Shown: positions 1 through 8,088 of the stretch, in pieces
How the letters are laid out: every line of letters starts with the position of its first letter
Numbering within the stretch: the first letter of the stretch is position 1
Source of the DNA: Hyphomicrobiales bacterium
Lineage (GTDB): Bacteria; Pseudomonadota; Alphaproteobacteria; Rhizobiales; Devosiaceae
DNA length: 64,000 bases
Assembly (NCBI GenBank): GCA_027487555.1
Contig: JAIYDI010000047.1
Span: 62,001 to 126,000, forward strand
Reading direction: 5' to 3'
Program-made: the position numbers and the translations under genes
The notes under the pieces: model-generated
The model's database searches: none
What the model was told of the DNA's origin: nothing
Seen by the model: only the letters and a program-made list of their open reading frames with translations

Positions 1-1390
1 TGCCGACATCGACCCCCTGCGTAGGCTCATCCAGCAGGAGCAGCGATGGGTTGCGGTTCATCCAGCGGGCGATCAGCACCTTTTGCGCATTGCCGCCCGA
101 CAGCGCCGACAGCTTCAGCCCCGGGTCGTTAGGCTTGACCTCGAAGGTTGCCCCCAGCGCTCGCGCCTCGCGGACCATGGCACCGTTGCGCATGAAGGCG
201 CCGCGGAAGAAGCGCCCGACATCGGGCAGGAACATGTTGTCGACGATCGGCAGGCTGTCGACGCCGCTGGCACCCTGCCTATCGGCAGGCAGCAGGGCAA
301 AGCCCATCTCGATCGAGCGGCGCGGACTGAGCGTGGTCTGGGCGAAGGCAGCGGCGCCGTCTATGGCGATTTCGCCCGAGCGTGCCGGACGCGCGCCAAA
401 GGCGAGATAGGGCACTTCCTCGTAGCCCGAGCCGATAAGTCCGGTGAGACCGAGGATTTCGCCCCTGTGCACGGCAAGCTCCGAGGGCTCGAGCATCTTG
501 CCAGCAAGGTTGCTGAACCGGGCATAGACCGGCGCTGTGGTCCGGTCGGTCTTCCGGTGCGCGCCGCGCGCGATCGAGCGCCCGACGATCATCTGGACGA
601 TCTTGTCATGCGTCGCGTCCGCGCGCTTGAGCTCGCCCACCCGCTCGCCATCGCGCAGCACGGTGATCTCGTCGGTGATCTCCAGGACTTCATCGATATC
701 ATGCGAAATGAAGATGACGCTCGAGCCCGATTGCGTGATGGAGCGCACGAGCCGGAACAATTGCTCGACGCCCGATTGCGGCAGGAAAGGTGTTGGCTCG
801 TCGAGGAGCATGAGGCCGGGCTTGCCGGTAGTGGCGCGGGCCAGTTCGATCTCTTCGAAGGCGCGGACGATGGCGAGCAGCGCCCGTTGTACCGGCGTCA
901 GGCGATCGATGCGCTCCTCGGGATCAAGATCGAGCTCGAAGCGGGCCAGCGCCGCACGGGCCGCCCGCGTTTCAGCCGCCCAGTTGATGAACCCGCGATT
1001 GCCAGCCGTGAGCGGGACAAGGCGCAGGTTTTCGAGCACGGTAAGGGAGGGGATGAGCCCCAGATTCTGGTGGACGAAGGCCATGCCGAGCCGGCGGAAA
1101 TCGCCCGGCTTCAGTGGCAGGCCGGTCGGCTCGCCGTTGAAGGAGAGGCTGCCGCCCTCATCGGGCGCATGGAAACCGGCGAGAATCTTCACGAGGGTCG
1201 ACTTGCCGGAGCCGTTCTTTCCGAGCAGGCCGTGTACTTCCCCAGCCATCACATCGAACGACACGTCGCGCAGCGCTCGAGCGCCGCCGAAGGTCTTGGA
1301 AATGTGCCGCAAGGAGAGGACCGGGGGAGCAGAAGCTGCCCCCCGGCCGTCAACCGGACTTGCGGATGCGCGGTCCGACAGTGCCGTCAC
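1..1390 (-). CDS. Ribose-type ABC transporter ATP-binding protein (partial, runs off left edge)
   Basis: Double-nucleotide-binding-domain ATPase of the RbsA type, which energises uptake of a sugar-like solute at the inner membrane. Reading leftwards from a GTG at 1390, the frame stays open to the window edge, so the C-terminus is missing. The first domain has Walker A GKNGSGKSTL, Q-loop VHQNLG, a divergent signature (LTPVQRALLAI) and Walker B LMLLDEPTP. The second domain has the degenerate P-loop region GLIGSGYEE, signature LSGGNAQKVLIARW and LLLLDEPTQGVD. The GTG follows directly on the stop codon of the binding-protein gene, so the two are translationally coupled. The permease gene is expected just beyond the edge. 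The substrate is not identifiable from the sequence. The neighbouring hydantoinase-type genes suggest a ring compound or ribose-like molecule rather than an ordinary sugar, but that is inference. Confidence 0.93.
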   Translation of the reverse strand, partial: MTALSDRASASPVDGRGAASAPPVLSLRHISKTFGGARALRDVSFDVMAGEVHGLLGKNGSGKSTLVKILAGFHAPDEGGSLSFNGEPTGLPLKPGDFRRLGMAFVHQNLGLIPSLTVLENLRLVPLTAGNRGFINWAAETRAARAALARFELDLDPEERIDRLTPVQRALLAIVRAFEEIELARATTGKPGLMLLDEPTPFLPQSGVEQLFRLVRSITQSGSSVIFISHDIDEVLEITDEITVLRDGERVGELKRADATHDKIVQMIVGRSIARGAHRKTDRTTAPVYARFSNLAGKMLEPSELAVHRGEILGLTGLIGSGYEEVPYLAFGARPARSGEIAIDGAAAFAQTTLSPRRSIEMGFALLPADRQGASGVDSLPIVDNMFLPDVGRFFRGAFMRNGAMVREARALGATFEVKPNDPGLKLSALSGGNAQKVLIARWMNRNPSLLLLDEPTQGVDVG

Positions 1391-2506
1391 TTATTCGAGG
1401 CCCCACAGCTTGCGGAAGCCAGACTTGTAGGCGTCACCATAGCCGGTGTCGAACTGCGCCGGGTTGCCGGCATCAGCGATGTTCGACTTGTCGAAGATGT
1501 AGAAGGGCACGTTCAGCGCCTTCGGGCTCGGCAGGCCGCAGGCATCGCGCAGGTGGCCGTCAATGGTGGCATGCGCGATCCAGTCGAGGCTTTCGCCGAT
1601 ATCCATGTCGACTTCACCCGAGTGGATATAGTCGAGCACGAACGGCGTGCCGTTGAAGGTGCCGACCTTCACGTCGCCGGTACGGCCGACAAGACGGATG
1701 GCGGGCACGACGAACTGGGACATCGAGTCGTAGATCGGGATCACGACGTTGATATCCGGGTTGGCCTGGAGCGCGGTCTGAACGCCAGCCTGGATTTTGG
1801 TGCCCCATTCGGTAACGCCGACATTGATCTCCTGCACGATCTTGCCATTGGGCGCGACCTCGGCGAGTTGCTTGGTGAACTCCTCGACCAGCGGAATGGT
1901 CGGCGGCACGTCGCGCGACACGACGATGGCGATCTGCGGGTTGCCGTCGGTGACAACTGTCGCCCAGTTCGCCAGGATGCGGCCGACTTCGCCGAACCCG
2001 ATGGTGAGCGAACTCGACACGACCGGGTTCTGCTCGAAGGACGGATCATAGAAATGCGATGTCATCACCTTGACGCCGGCGGCCTTGGCGGCTTCGAGCG
2101 CGGGCTGGATCGAGCCCGGGTCGATACCCGAAATCAGGTCGATGATGGCGTATTTTTCACGGGTAGCGAGTTCGACCTGCTGCACCCACTCGGCAGGTGT
2201 GCCCTGGTTCTGGCCCTCGACCACCTCAAGCCCGAGCTCGGCGCCCGCGGTCTTCATGCGGTCGATAATACCCTTGAGGAACGGGTTCGCGCTATTGTTG
2301 GGGATGGACATCATCTTCTTGCCAGCCGCGCAGGCCTTGGCATCGAAGGGTTCCCCGGGTGCAACGAATTCGGGCTTGCTGGTGTACTTCACCAGATTTT
2401 CCTTGGCCTTGGCCAGGCCCTCTTCCACCGTAACGGCACTTGCCGGTAGGGCGAAGCACCCCAGCGCCACTATGGACGTAAGGGTCGTCAGAAGGATGCG
2501 TTTCAT
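1391..2506 (-). CDS. Periplasmic substrate-binding protein, ribose/xylose ABC family
   Basis: Periplasmic solute receptor (371 residues) for the ABC transporter whose ATPase gene follows immediately. It starts at MKRILL, with GGGAGAA upstream; a longer frame exists, but only this start gives a clean Sec signal peptide (hydrophobic LTTLTSIVALGCFALPASA, cleavage near residue 24). The body has the two-lobed periplasmic-binding-protein/LacI fold pattern, for example MSIPNNSANPF, GIDPGSIQPALEAAKAAGVKV and a late VVIPIYDSM-VG segment. Family membership (Peripla_BP_4, ribose type) is clear but the ligand is not. It is transcribed divergently from the LacI-type gene at 2786, and a palindromic operator lies about 50 bases upstream of the start, so substrate induction through that repressor is likely. 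Confidence 0.9.
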   Translation of the reverse strand: MKRILLTTLTSIVALGCFALPASAVTVEEGLAKAKENLVKYTSKPEFVAPGEPFDAKACAAGKKMMSIPNNSANPFLKGIIDRMKTAGAELGLEVVEGQNQGTPAEWVQQVELATREKYAIIDLISGIDPGSIQPALEAAKAAGVKVMTSHFYDPSFEQNPVVSSSLTIGFGEVGRILANWATVVTDGNPQIAIVVSRDVPPTIPLVEEFTKQLAEVAPNGKIVQEINVGVTEWGTKIQAGVQTALQANPDINVVIPIYDSMSQFVVPAIRLVGRTGDVKVGTFNGTPFVLDYIHSGEVDMDIGESLDWIAHATIDGHLRDACGLPSPKALNVPFYIFDKSNIADAGNPAQFDTGYGDAYKSGFRKLWGLE

Positions 2507-2556
2507 TGGATTCTCCCTGCCTCTGTCGCCAAGCCGACCCCCCGGCCGTCTCGTCG

Positions 2557-2570
2557 TGAATGCGTATTCA
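2557..2570. promoter_or_regulatory. Probable LacI-family operator 1
   Basis: TGAATGCGTATTCA is a 14-base near-perfect palindrome with a central CG, the usual architecture of LacI/GalR operators (one mismatched pair). It lies 51 bases upstream of the binding-protein start, in the divergent region shared with the LacI-type gene. Close relatives occur at 2750, 7956 and 8538. Confidence 0.65.
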
Positions 2571-2749
2571 TTGTTTGCGCAGGAAAGCGGCACTGTCAAT
2601 CACGCCGATTACGGAAAATGGCCATGGGATGACGGATTTCTCGCCGGTGATTTTCGCAAGATGCTGTTGCCACTTGGGCTTAAGCGCGCAAAGCCTATTG
2701 AAACCGCCCGATCCCGCGGCTAACCGTAACGTGATCGCATCCGGGGCTC

Positions 2750-2763
2750 TGAATACGCATGCG
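2750..2763. promoter_or_regulatory. Possible second, weaker LacI-family operator
   Basis: TGAATACGCATGCG carries one good half-site matching the 2557 palindrome in the opposite orientation (ATGCGTATTC on the reverse strand), with a degraded second half. It lies 22 bases upstream of the LacI-type start, where it could mediate autorepression, or looping with the 2557 site about 190 bases away. Confidence 0.45.
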
Positions 2764-2785
2764 GCGGGGCGATGGAGAACATACA

Positions 2786-3850
2786 ATGGTGCGTAGGCAG
2801 GCGAGGGCAACCTCGTTCGACGTGGCGGCTCTCGCGGGGGTGTCCCAACCCGTGGTATCGCGGGCCTTCACCCCCAATTCCCGTATTGCGCCGGAGACAC
2901 GCGAGCGGGTGCTGGAGGCGGCGCGAAAACTCAATTATGTGCCGAACTCGATTGCCTCGAGCCTGACGACGAAACGCACCAACATCGTCGCGCTCATCCT
3001 CGGCAATCTCGCCAACCCGTTCTATGTGCACGTGCTGCACGCCTTCAGCAAGCGCATGCAGGCGGAGGGGCGGCAATTGCTGGTCTTTACGGTCGACCCC
3101 GGCGCCGACAGCGACGAGGCGATCCTGCACGTACTGAAGTACCAGGTGGATGGCGTGATCCTCACGGCGGCGCAGCTGTCGACGCGGATGATCAGTATCT
3201 GCCACGATCGCGGTATCCCTATCGTGCTGTTCAACCGCTACATTCCGGGCAGCGACGCCTCGGGCGTGCGCTGCGACAATGCCGGTGGCGGGCGGCTGAT
3301 CGCCGAGGCCTTTCTGGCGGCGGGGGCCAAGACCTTTGCCATGATCACCGGCGACCCGAAAGGCACAACCAGCCAGGATCGCGCCCGTGGTTTTGTCGAA
3401 CGGCTGCTTGAGGAAGGCATCAAGCGCAGCGACATCATCGAGGTCGAGGGGCAATCCTCCTATGAAGGTGCGGCGAGTGCGGCACTCTCGATCTTCAAGG
3501 ACAAGTCGCGGCCAAAACCCGACGCGCTGTTCGGCATAAACGACATCATGGCCATGGGCGCTATCGATGCGCTGCGCTCGCGACTGGGTCTCAGCATCCC
3601 CAACGACCTGATGGTCGGCAGTTTCGACGATATTCCCGAGGCCCGCCGAGCGCCATACCAGTTGACGACGGTGCGGCAGCCCATCGACCGTATGGTCGAG
3701 GAGACGCTGTCGATCTTGCATCTCGACGAACCGGACCTGCCGATCGAGCGCGGTATCGACCGGCCGATCCAGGGGCGGTTGATCTGGCGCAACACCATCC
3801 CCGTGCCGCCGGCCTATCGCTTCGAGAAGACGGACGAGAGTGGGAGTTAG
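2786..3850 (+). CDS. LacI/GalR-family transcriptional regulator
   Basis: DNA-binding repressor of 354 residues. The N-terminal helix-turn-helix reads SFDVAALAGVSQPVVSRAFT, followed by the hinge helix region (ETRERVLEAARKLNYVPN) and a periplasmic-binding-protein-like effector domain (NIVALILGNLANPFY onward, with a DIMAMGAIDALR helix near residue 250). I chose the ATG at 2786 because GGAGA sits at the right spacing; it drops nine poorly conserved residues from the longest frame. It probably represses the adjacent transporter genes and, judging from matching palindromes at 7956 and 8538, the hydantoinase and hydro-lyase operons further right. The inducer is unknown. Confidence 0.92.
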   Translation: MVRRQARATSFDVAALAGVSQPVVSRAFTPNSRIAPETRERVLEAARKLNYVPNSIASSLTTKRTNIVALILGNLANPFYVHVLHAFSKRMQAEGRQLLVFTVDPGADSDEAILHVLKYQVDGVILTAAQLSTRMISICHDRGIPIVLFNRYIPGSDASGVRCDNAGGGRLIAEAFLAAGAKTFAMITGDPKGTTSQDRARGFVERLLEEGIKRSDIIEVEGQSSYEGAASAALSIFKDKSRPKPDALFGINDIMAMGAIDALRSRLGLSIPNDLMVGSFDDIPEARRAPYQLTTVRQPIDRMVEETLSILHLDEPDLPIERGIDRPIQGRLIWRNTIPVPPAYRFEKTDESGS

Positions 3851-3916
3851 GGGTAGGAAGTAGCAGGTAGATTGGCGTCGAGCGCATGATGGGCTCCGTC
3901 GACATGACCTAAGTTA

Positions 3917-3976
3917 TTGTTTTGTCGCACTTTCGTCCCGGAAAAGTCATGCAGCTTTTCCTGAAAGCGCTCTGGC
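3917..3976. repeat. Dispersed intergenic element, copy 1
   Basis: Begins TTGTTTTGTCGCACTTTCG and ends GCTTTTCCTGAAAGCGCTCT. The same head (TTGTTTTGTCG) and tail (CTTCCTGGAAGCGCTTTAG) recur at 20834-20895, and the tail alone at about 38836-38856. The pattern resembles a short intergenic motif that is very common in rhizobial genomes, from memory of those genomes rather than a search. It lies just after the LacI-type gene. Confidence 0.6.
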
Positions 3977-4027
3977 GGTGCCGGCTACCTGCGGCGGTGT
4001 TCTCCGAAAAGACTGGCAGAAACGACC

Positions 4028-4058
4028 AGGGCCCCTTTCGGGGCCCTGTTGTTTTTTG
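4028..4058 (+). terminator. Rho-independent terminator
   Basis: AGGGCCCCTTTCGGGGCCCT forms an 8-bp or longer GC stem, followed by a T-rich run (GTTGTTTTTTG). The orientation fits termination of the rightward LacI-type transcript, about 180 bases past its stop. It abuts the stop codon of the convergent hydantoinase B gene, where it could also act as a 3' stabiliser. Confidence 0.75.
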
Positions 4059-5849
4059 TCATTCCGCCGCGAGCTTTCGCTCCGGGGGCGTATAGCCGAA
4101 ATCGAACGGCGGGGCTTCGCCGCGCTCTTCGGCTTTGATCTTGCGGAGCTTTTGGGACACGGCGAGGTCCGGCTGGTTGTCTTCGGTGAGGATGACGCCA
4201 TAGCCGTGCTCGGCCTGTTCGCGCGAGACGAGGCCGTAGCGCACGTCGCGAGCGACAATGGCTGCATCCCGCAACAGCGGATCGCCCCAGCCGCCCGAAC
4301 CGGCGGTACGGAAGATCACCCTGTCGCCGGGCTGGACCTTGAGATTGTCGATCTTCGAGGGGATGCGGGTCGGCTCGGTTTCGCCCGCCTTCAGTACCGA
4401 CTTGGACGAGGTACCGCCATGCAGGCCGCCATTGATGCCCCATGGGGGCACGACTTCGCGATCGTCATGGATCGAGACGGAGCCCGCCTCGAGCAGACGA
4501 TAGATCTTCTCGATGCCGGCGCCACCACGATGGAGGCCCGGACCACCCGAATCGCGGATCGGCTTGTAGCTCTCGACCAGTACCGGGTAATAGTTCTCGA
4601 TGTATTCGATAGGGGTCGCCGAGAACAACGGCCACCAGGCATGGCCGTCGAAGCCATCGCCCTTCGGACGGCCCGGCACGCCGCCGAACAGCAGCTCCAT
4701 CAGCTGGAAATACTTGCCGTTCTTGTCGGTGCCCGAGAAGATGAAGTGCGGGCTGGTGCCATAGCCCGCTGCCATCGACAGCTGCGGCACGAACTTGCCG
4801 AGCGCGCCGGCCTGGCAATCGAAGAAGCGGGTATGGGTGTTGAGGCGGTTGGAGAGCGCCGCCGGGAAGCGCGGGTTGAGCAGGGAGCCTTCGGGCAGCA
4901 CGATCTCGAACAGGTCGTAGAAGCCTTCGTTGAACAGCACCGAAGGGTCGAACGACATGATCATGTAGACGCCGAAGAACAGCTTGCACAGCCCTTCGTG
5001 GATATGGAAGTTGATCGGGCCTTCGGCCTGATCATCCGTGCCCGTCCAGTCGAACACGGCGATATCGCCGCGCCGCGAGATGGTGAGCGTCATCTTGAAC
5101 GGCCCGTTGCCGAGCCCGTCATCGTCGACATAGTCGGTGAAGCTGACGGGTTCTTCGGGGATATACTTTCGGATCACTTCGCGCATGGCCTCGCGCGTGC
5201 GGTCGAGAAGCATGTCGCAGGCGGTCATGTAGGTGTCGCGGCCGAAACGGTCGCAGAGTTCACGCACGCGGGTGGCGGCCGTGCGGCACCCGGCGATGAG
5301 CGCCATCAGGTCCGCACGGTTCATGTCGGGCGTGCGGGTGTTGTTGAGCATGATGTCGAGCACGCCGGTATTCAGCACGCCCTTTTCGTAGATGCGCACC
5401 GGCGGGATGCGCAGGCCTTCTTCCCAGATGGTGCGGGCATTGGCCGGCATGGAGCCAGGTACGGTGCCGCCGACATCGACCATGTGGCCAAAGATCGAGG
5501 AGAATCCGACCAGCACCTTTTCGTGGAAGATCGGCATCATCACGCACCAGTCATTGTTGTGCGAGATGGAGCCCTTGGAGGCATAGGGGTCGTTCCAGAC
5601 GAAGATATCGCCTTCGCTGAGATCGCCGCCAAACTTCTCGACCACCGACGGGATGTAGGAGCCGAACTGCCCGACGATCATCTGCCCACGCTCGTTGCAG
5701 ATCATCGGGAACTCGTCGTGCTGCTCGCGGATGACCGGGGACAGCGAGATGCGCACCACGACACCATCCATTTCGAAGCGCGCGTTCTTCAGCGCGTTCT
5801 CGATGATGTCGAGGGTAATGGGATCAACCTTGGTGCTCATGACGCTCAT
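4059..5849 (-). CDS. hyuB: Hydantoinase B / N-methylhydantoinase B-type subunit
   Basis: Beta-type subunit (596 residues) of the ATP-dependent hydantoinase/oxoprolinase family, which together with HyuA hydrolyses cyclic amides such as N-methylhydantoin or 5-oxoproline. Family features are visible throughout: VDPITLDIIENALKNARFEMD at the N-terminus, WNDPYASKGSISHNNDWCVM near residue 80, GHMVDVGGTVPGSMPA, and the C-terminal PGDRVIFRTAGSGGWGDPL. The ATG overlaps the hyuA stop in an ATGA, so the pair is coupled. An alternative ATG three codons later exists. Members of this superfamily also include acetone and acetophenone carboxylase subunits, so the precise substrate is open. The neighbouring amidase and hydro-lyase genes favour a ring-opening role. 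Confidence 0.9.
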   Translation of the reverse strand: MSVMSTKVDPITLDIIENALKNARFEMDGVVVRISLSPVIREQHDEFPMICNERGQMIVGQFGSYIPSVVEKFGGDLSEGDIFVWNDPYASKGSISHNNDWCVMMPIFHEKVLVGFSSIFGHMVDVGGTVPGSMPANARTIWEEGLRIPPVRIYEKGVLNTGVLDIMLNNTRTPDMNRADLMALIAGCRTAATRVRELCDRFGRDTYMTACDMLLDRTREAMREVIRKYIPEEPVSFTDYVDDDGLGNGPFKMTLTISRRGDIAVFDWTGTDDQAEGPINFHIHEGLCKLFFGVYMIMSFDPSVLFNEGFYDLFEIVLPEGSLLNPRFPAALSNRLNTHTRFFDCQAGALGKFVPQLSMAAGYGTSPHFIFSGTDKNGKYFQLMELLFGGVPGRPKGDGFDGHAWWPLFSATPIEYIENYYPVLVESYKPIRDSGGPGLHRGGAGIEKIYRLLEAGSVSIHDDREVVPPWGINGGLHGGTSSKSVLKAGETEPTRIPSKIDNLKVQPGDRVIFRTAGSGGWGDPLLRDAAIVARDVRYGLVSREQAEHGYGVILTEDNQPDLAVSQKLRKIKAEERGEAPPFDFGYTPPERKLAAE

Positions 5850-7903
5850 TTCCCCTTCGAAACCGGCCAGATCAGGATGTTGCCGTGGGTGTCGATCTCG
5901 GCATAGTGGCCCGGCAGCAGCACGGAGGTCGTGTCGTATTGCCGGATGATCGCCGGGCCTTCTATGCGCGCGCCGACGGCAAGCCTGCTACGGTCGTAGT
6001 GCCTTGTGTCCTGCCAGGCGCCGTTGAAATAGGCGGGGCGGGTCTCAATGACCGCACTCTCCACATCGCCGGTGATGCCTTCGAGCGGTGCATCCTCGAC
6101 CGGCTGCGTGGCGCCACGCGCGACGACGCGCAATGCCACGAGTTCGACTGGGACATGGAAGCGCACGCCATAAAGGCGCTCGTGGATAGTATGGAAATCG
6201 GCGAGAGTCCGGGTAAGGGCGCCCTTCGAATGCACGTCCTCGGCGCTGACCGGGACGGCAACTTCGAAGCCCTGCTGCTCGTAGCGCAGATCGAGCGAGT
6301 AGGTAATGGACGCGTCAGCGGCGGTGACCTCCTGCTCCTTGAGCCAGGCTTCCGCCTTCACCTCGAGGTCGGCGAAGCGGTTCCACACCTCGGCCGGCGC
6401 GAGGCCGACGGTCGAACGGATATAGGTCTGCACGAACTCGTTGCGGAACTCGGCCTCGAGGAAGCCGAGCGCGCAGAGCACGCCCGGATTGGGTGGCACC
6501 AGCACCGGATAGCAGCCGAGCAGTTCGGCCAGGGCATTGGCATGGAGCGGGCCCGCGCCACCGAAGGCGACAATGCCGAATTCGCGCGGATCGAGCCCGC
6601 GCTGCACGGTAATGACCCGGAGCGCGCCGAGCATCACTTCGTTGGCGATATCGATGATGCCCTTGGCGGCATTTTCGGGGGAGAGCCCGATCTGCGTGCC
6701 AACGCGGGCGACGGCCTCGCGTGCTGCCTCGACATTGAGCGTCATGTCGCCGCCGAGCAGCACAGGGGGCAGATAGCCGAGCACGACATTGGCGTCGGAC
6801 ACGGCAGGCTCGGTGCCGCCACGGCCATAGGAGACGGGGCCGGGACGCGCGCCTGCGGAGCGCGGGCCGACGCGGAGCGAGCCGGTGAGCTCGGACACAT
6901 CGGCGATGGAGCCGCCGCCTGCGCCCACCGAGCGCACATCGAGGGTTGGCACCTTGGCGGGGAACATGCCCACTTCGGTGGAACGGGAGATGGTCGCTTC
7001 GCCATCGATGATGACGGCGACGTCGGTCGACGTGCCGCCCATGTCGAAGGCGAGCAGCTTCGAGAAGCCCGAGCGCCGCGATAGCATCATGGTGGAGGTG
7101 ACGCCGCCGGCCGGGCCCGAGAGCACGGTATGCACGGGACGCTCGGAGGCGGCGGCGGCGCTCATCAGCCCACCATCGGAACGGACGATGTGGAGGCGGG
7201 CGGTGACACCATTGGCCCGGAGCCGGTCTTCGATGCGGCTCAGGTAACGCTTCATGATCGGGCGGACATAGTCGTTCATCACCGTGGTGATGGCACGATC
7301 GTATTCACGGAACTCGGGGAGGATGTCGGAGGAGAGCGACACCGGGATATCGGGGAAGCGCTCGGCTACGATCGCACGCAGCGCCTGCTCATGCGCCGGG
7401 TTGGCATATGAATGCATCAACGAGATGGTCAGCGCCTCGATGCCCGAAGAGCACAGGTCGTCGATGAGCGCGGTGGCCTTTTCGAGATCGAGTTCGCGCA
7501 CCACTTCGCCGCGGGCGTTCATGCGCTCGGGGATGCCGCGGGTATCGGCCAGCGACGCCAGCGGGTCGGGCTTGTCCATGTTGATCCAGCCAAAGAGCGG
7601 ACCCGGCGTCCAGGCCTTGGCGAGATGCAGCGTGTATTCGAAGCCTTCGGTGACGAGCAGGCCGACGCGGGCGCCCTTGCCTTCGAGCACCGCATTGGTG
7701 GCGACCGTCGTGCCGTGCAGGATCAGCTTAATATCGGATGGCGAAATGCCCGCTTTCTCGCAGATCAGCTTCACACCTTCGGCCACGCCGATCGATTGGT
7801 CTTCTGGCGTCGACGGCGTCTTGGCCTGGAACGTCCGGCCGGTCTTTTCGTCATGCAACAGGAGGTCGGTGAACGTCCCTCCCACATCGACACCGAGCCT
7901 CAT
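5846..7903 (-). CDS. hyuA: Hydantoinase A / N-methylhydantoinase A-type subunit
   Basis: Alpha-type subunit (685 residues), an ASKHA-fold ATPase that activates the ring amide for hydrolysis by HyuB. Motifs include the phosphate-binding DVGGTFTDLLLHD at residues 5-17, HGTTVATNAVLEGKGA, the second phosphate loop FDMGGTSTDVAVI, SVGAGGGSIADV and VSYGRGGTEPAVSDAN. I took the ATG at 7903 (MRLGVDVGGTFTD): it begins the conserved domain directly and has AGGGGTG upstream. The longer frame adds only eleven non-conserved residues. It is the first gene of a leftward hyuAB pair and diverges from the leuC-like operon at 8089, with a LacI-type operator about 53 bases upstream of the start. Confidence 0.92.
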   Translation of the reverse strand: MRLGVDVGGTFTDLLLHDEKTGRTFQAKTPSTPEDQSIGVAEGVKLICEKAGISPSDIKLILHGTTVATNAVLEGKGARVGLLVTEGFEYTLHLAKAWTPGPLFGWINMDKPDPLASLADTRGIPERMNARGEVVRELDLEKATALIDDLCSSGIEALTISLMHSYANPAHEQALRAIVAERFPDIPVSLSSDILPEFREYDRAITTVMNDYVRPIMKRYLSRIEDRLRANGVTARLHIVRSDGGLMSAAAASERPVHTVLSGPAGGVTSTMMLSRRSGFSKLLAFDMGGTSTDVAVIIDGEATISRSTEVGMFPAKVPTLDVRSVGAGGGSIADVSELTGSLRVGPRSAGARPGPVSYGRGGTEPAVSDANVVLGYLPPVLLGGDMTLNVEAAREAVARVGTQIGLSPENAAKGIIDIANEVMLGALRVITVQRGLDPREFGIVAFGGAGPLHANALAELLGCYPVLVPPNPGVLCALGFLEAEFRNEFVQTYIRSTVGLAPAEVWNRFADLEVKAEAWLKEQEVTAADASITYSLDLRYEQQGFEVAVPVSAEDVHSKGALTRTLADFHTIHERLYGVRFHVPVELVALRVVARGATQPVEDAPLEGITGDVESAVIETRPAYFNGAWQDTRHYDRSRLAVGARIEGPAIIRQYDTTSVLLPGHYAEIDTHGNILIWPVSKGK

Positions 7904-7955
7904 CGTTTGCACCCCTGCATGCTGGATCCCTTCCATTCAGCGCGTGACGGCATGT

Positions 7956-7969
7956 TGCATGCGCATTCA
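7956..7969. promoter_or_regulatory. Probable LacI-family operator 3
   Basis: TGCATGCGCATTCA is palindromic apart from one pair and matches the 2557 operator in 12 of 14 positions. It sits in the 185-base divergent region between hyuA and the leuC-like gene, well placed to repress both operons. Confidence 0.6.
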
Positions 7970-8088
7970 TTCCACTCTAGATTGCATTTCGCGGTTTCCG
8001 CAATAGGCAAGCTGCACGCTTCGAATGGGTCTGTTGAGGTCACCTTCCAAGCGCAAATCATCGCCCTCCTGACACGTCGCTGATCGCC

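Noticed and set aside
83..2449. Rightward 788-codon open frame
   Set aside because: It lies antisense to the ABC ATPase and binding-protein genes, which have clear motifs; the frame is a by-product of high GC.
3978..5906. Rightward 642-codon open frame
   Set aside because: Antisense to hyuB, whose family motifs are unmistakable; the antisense product has no motifs.
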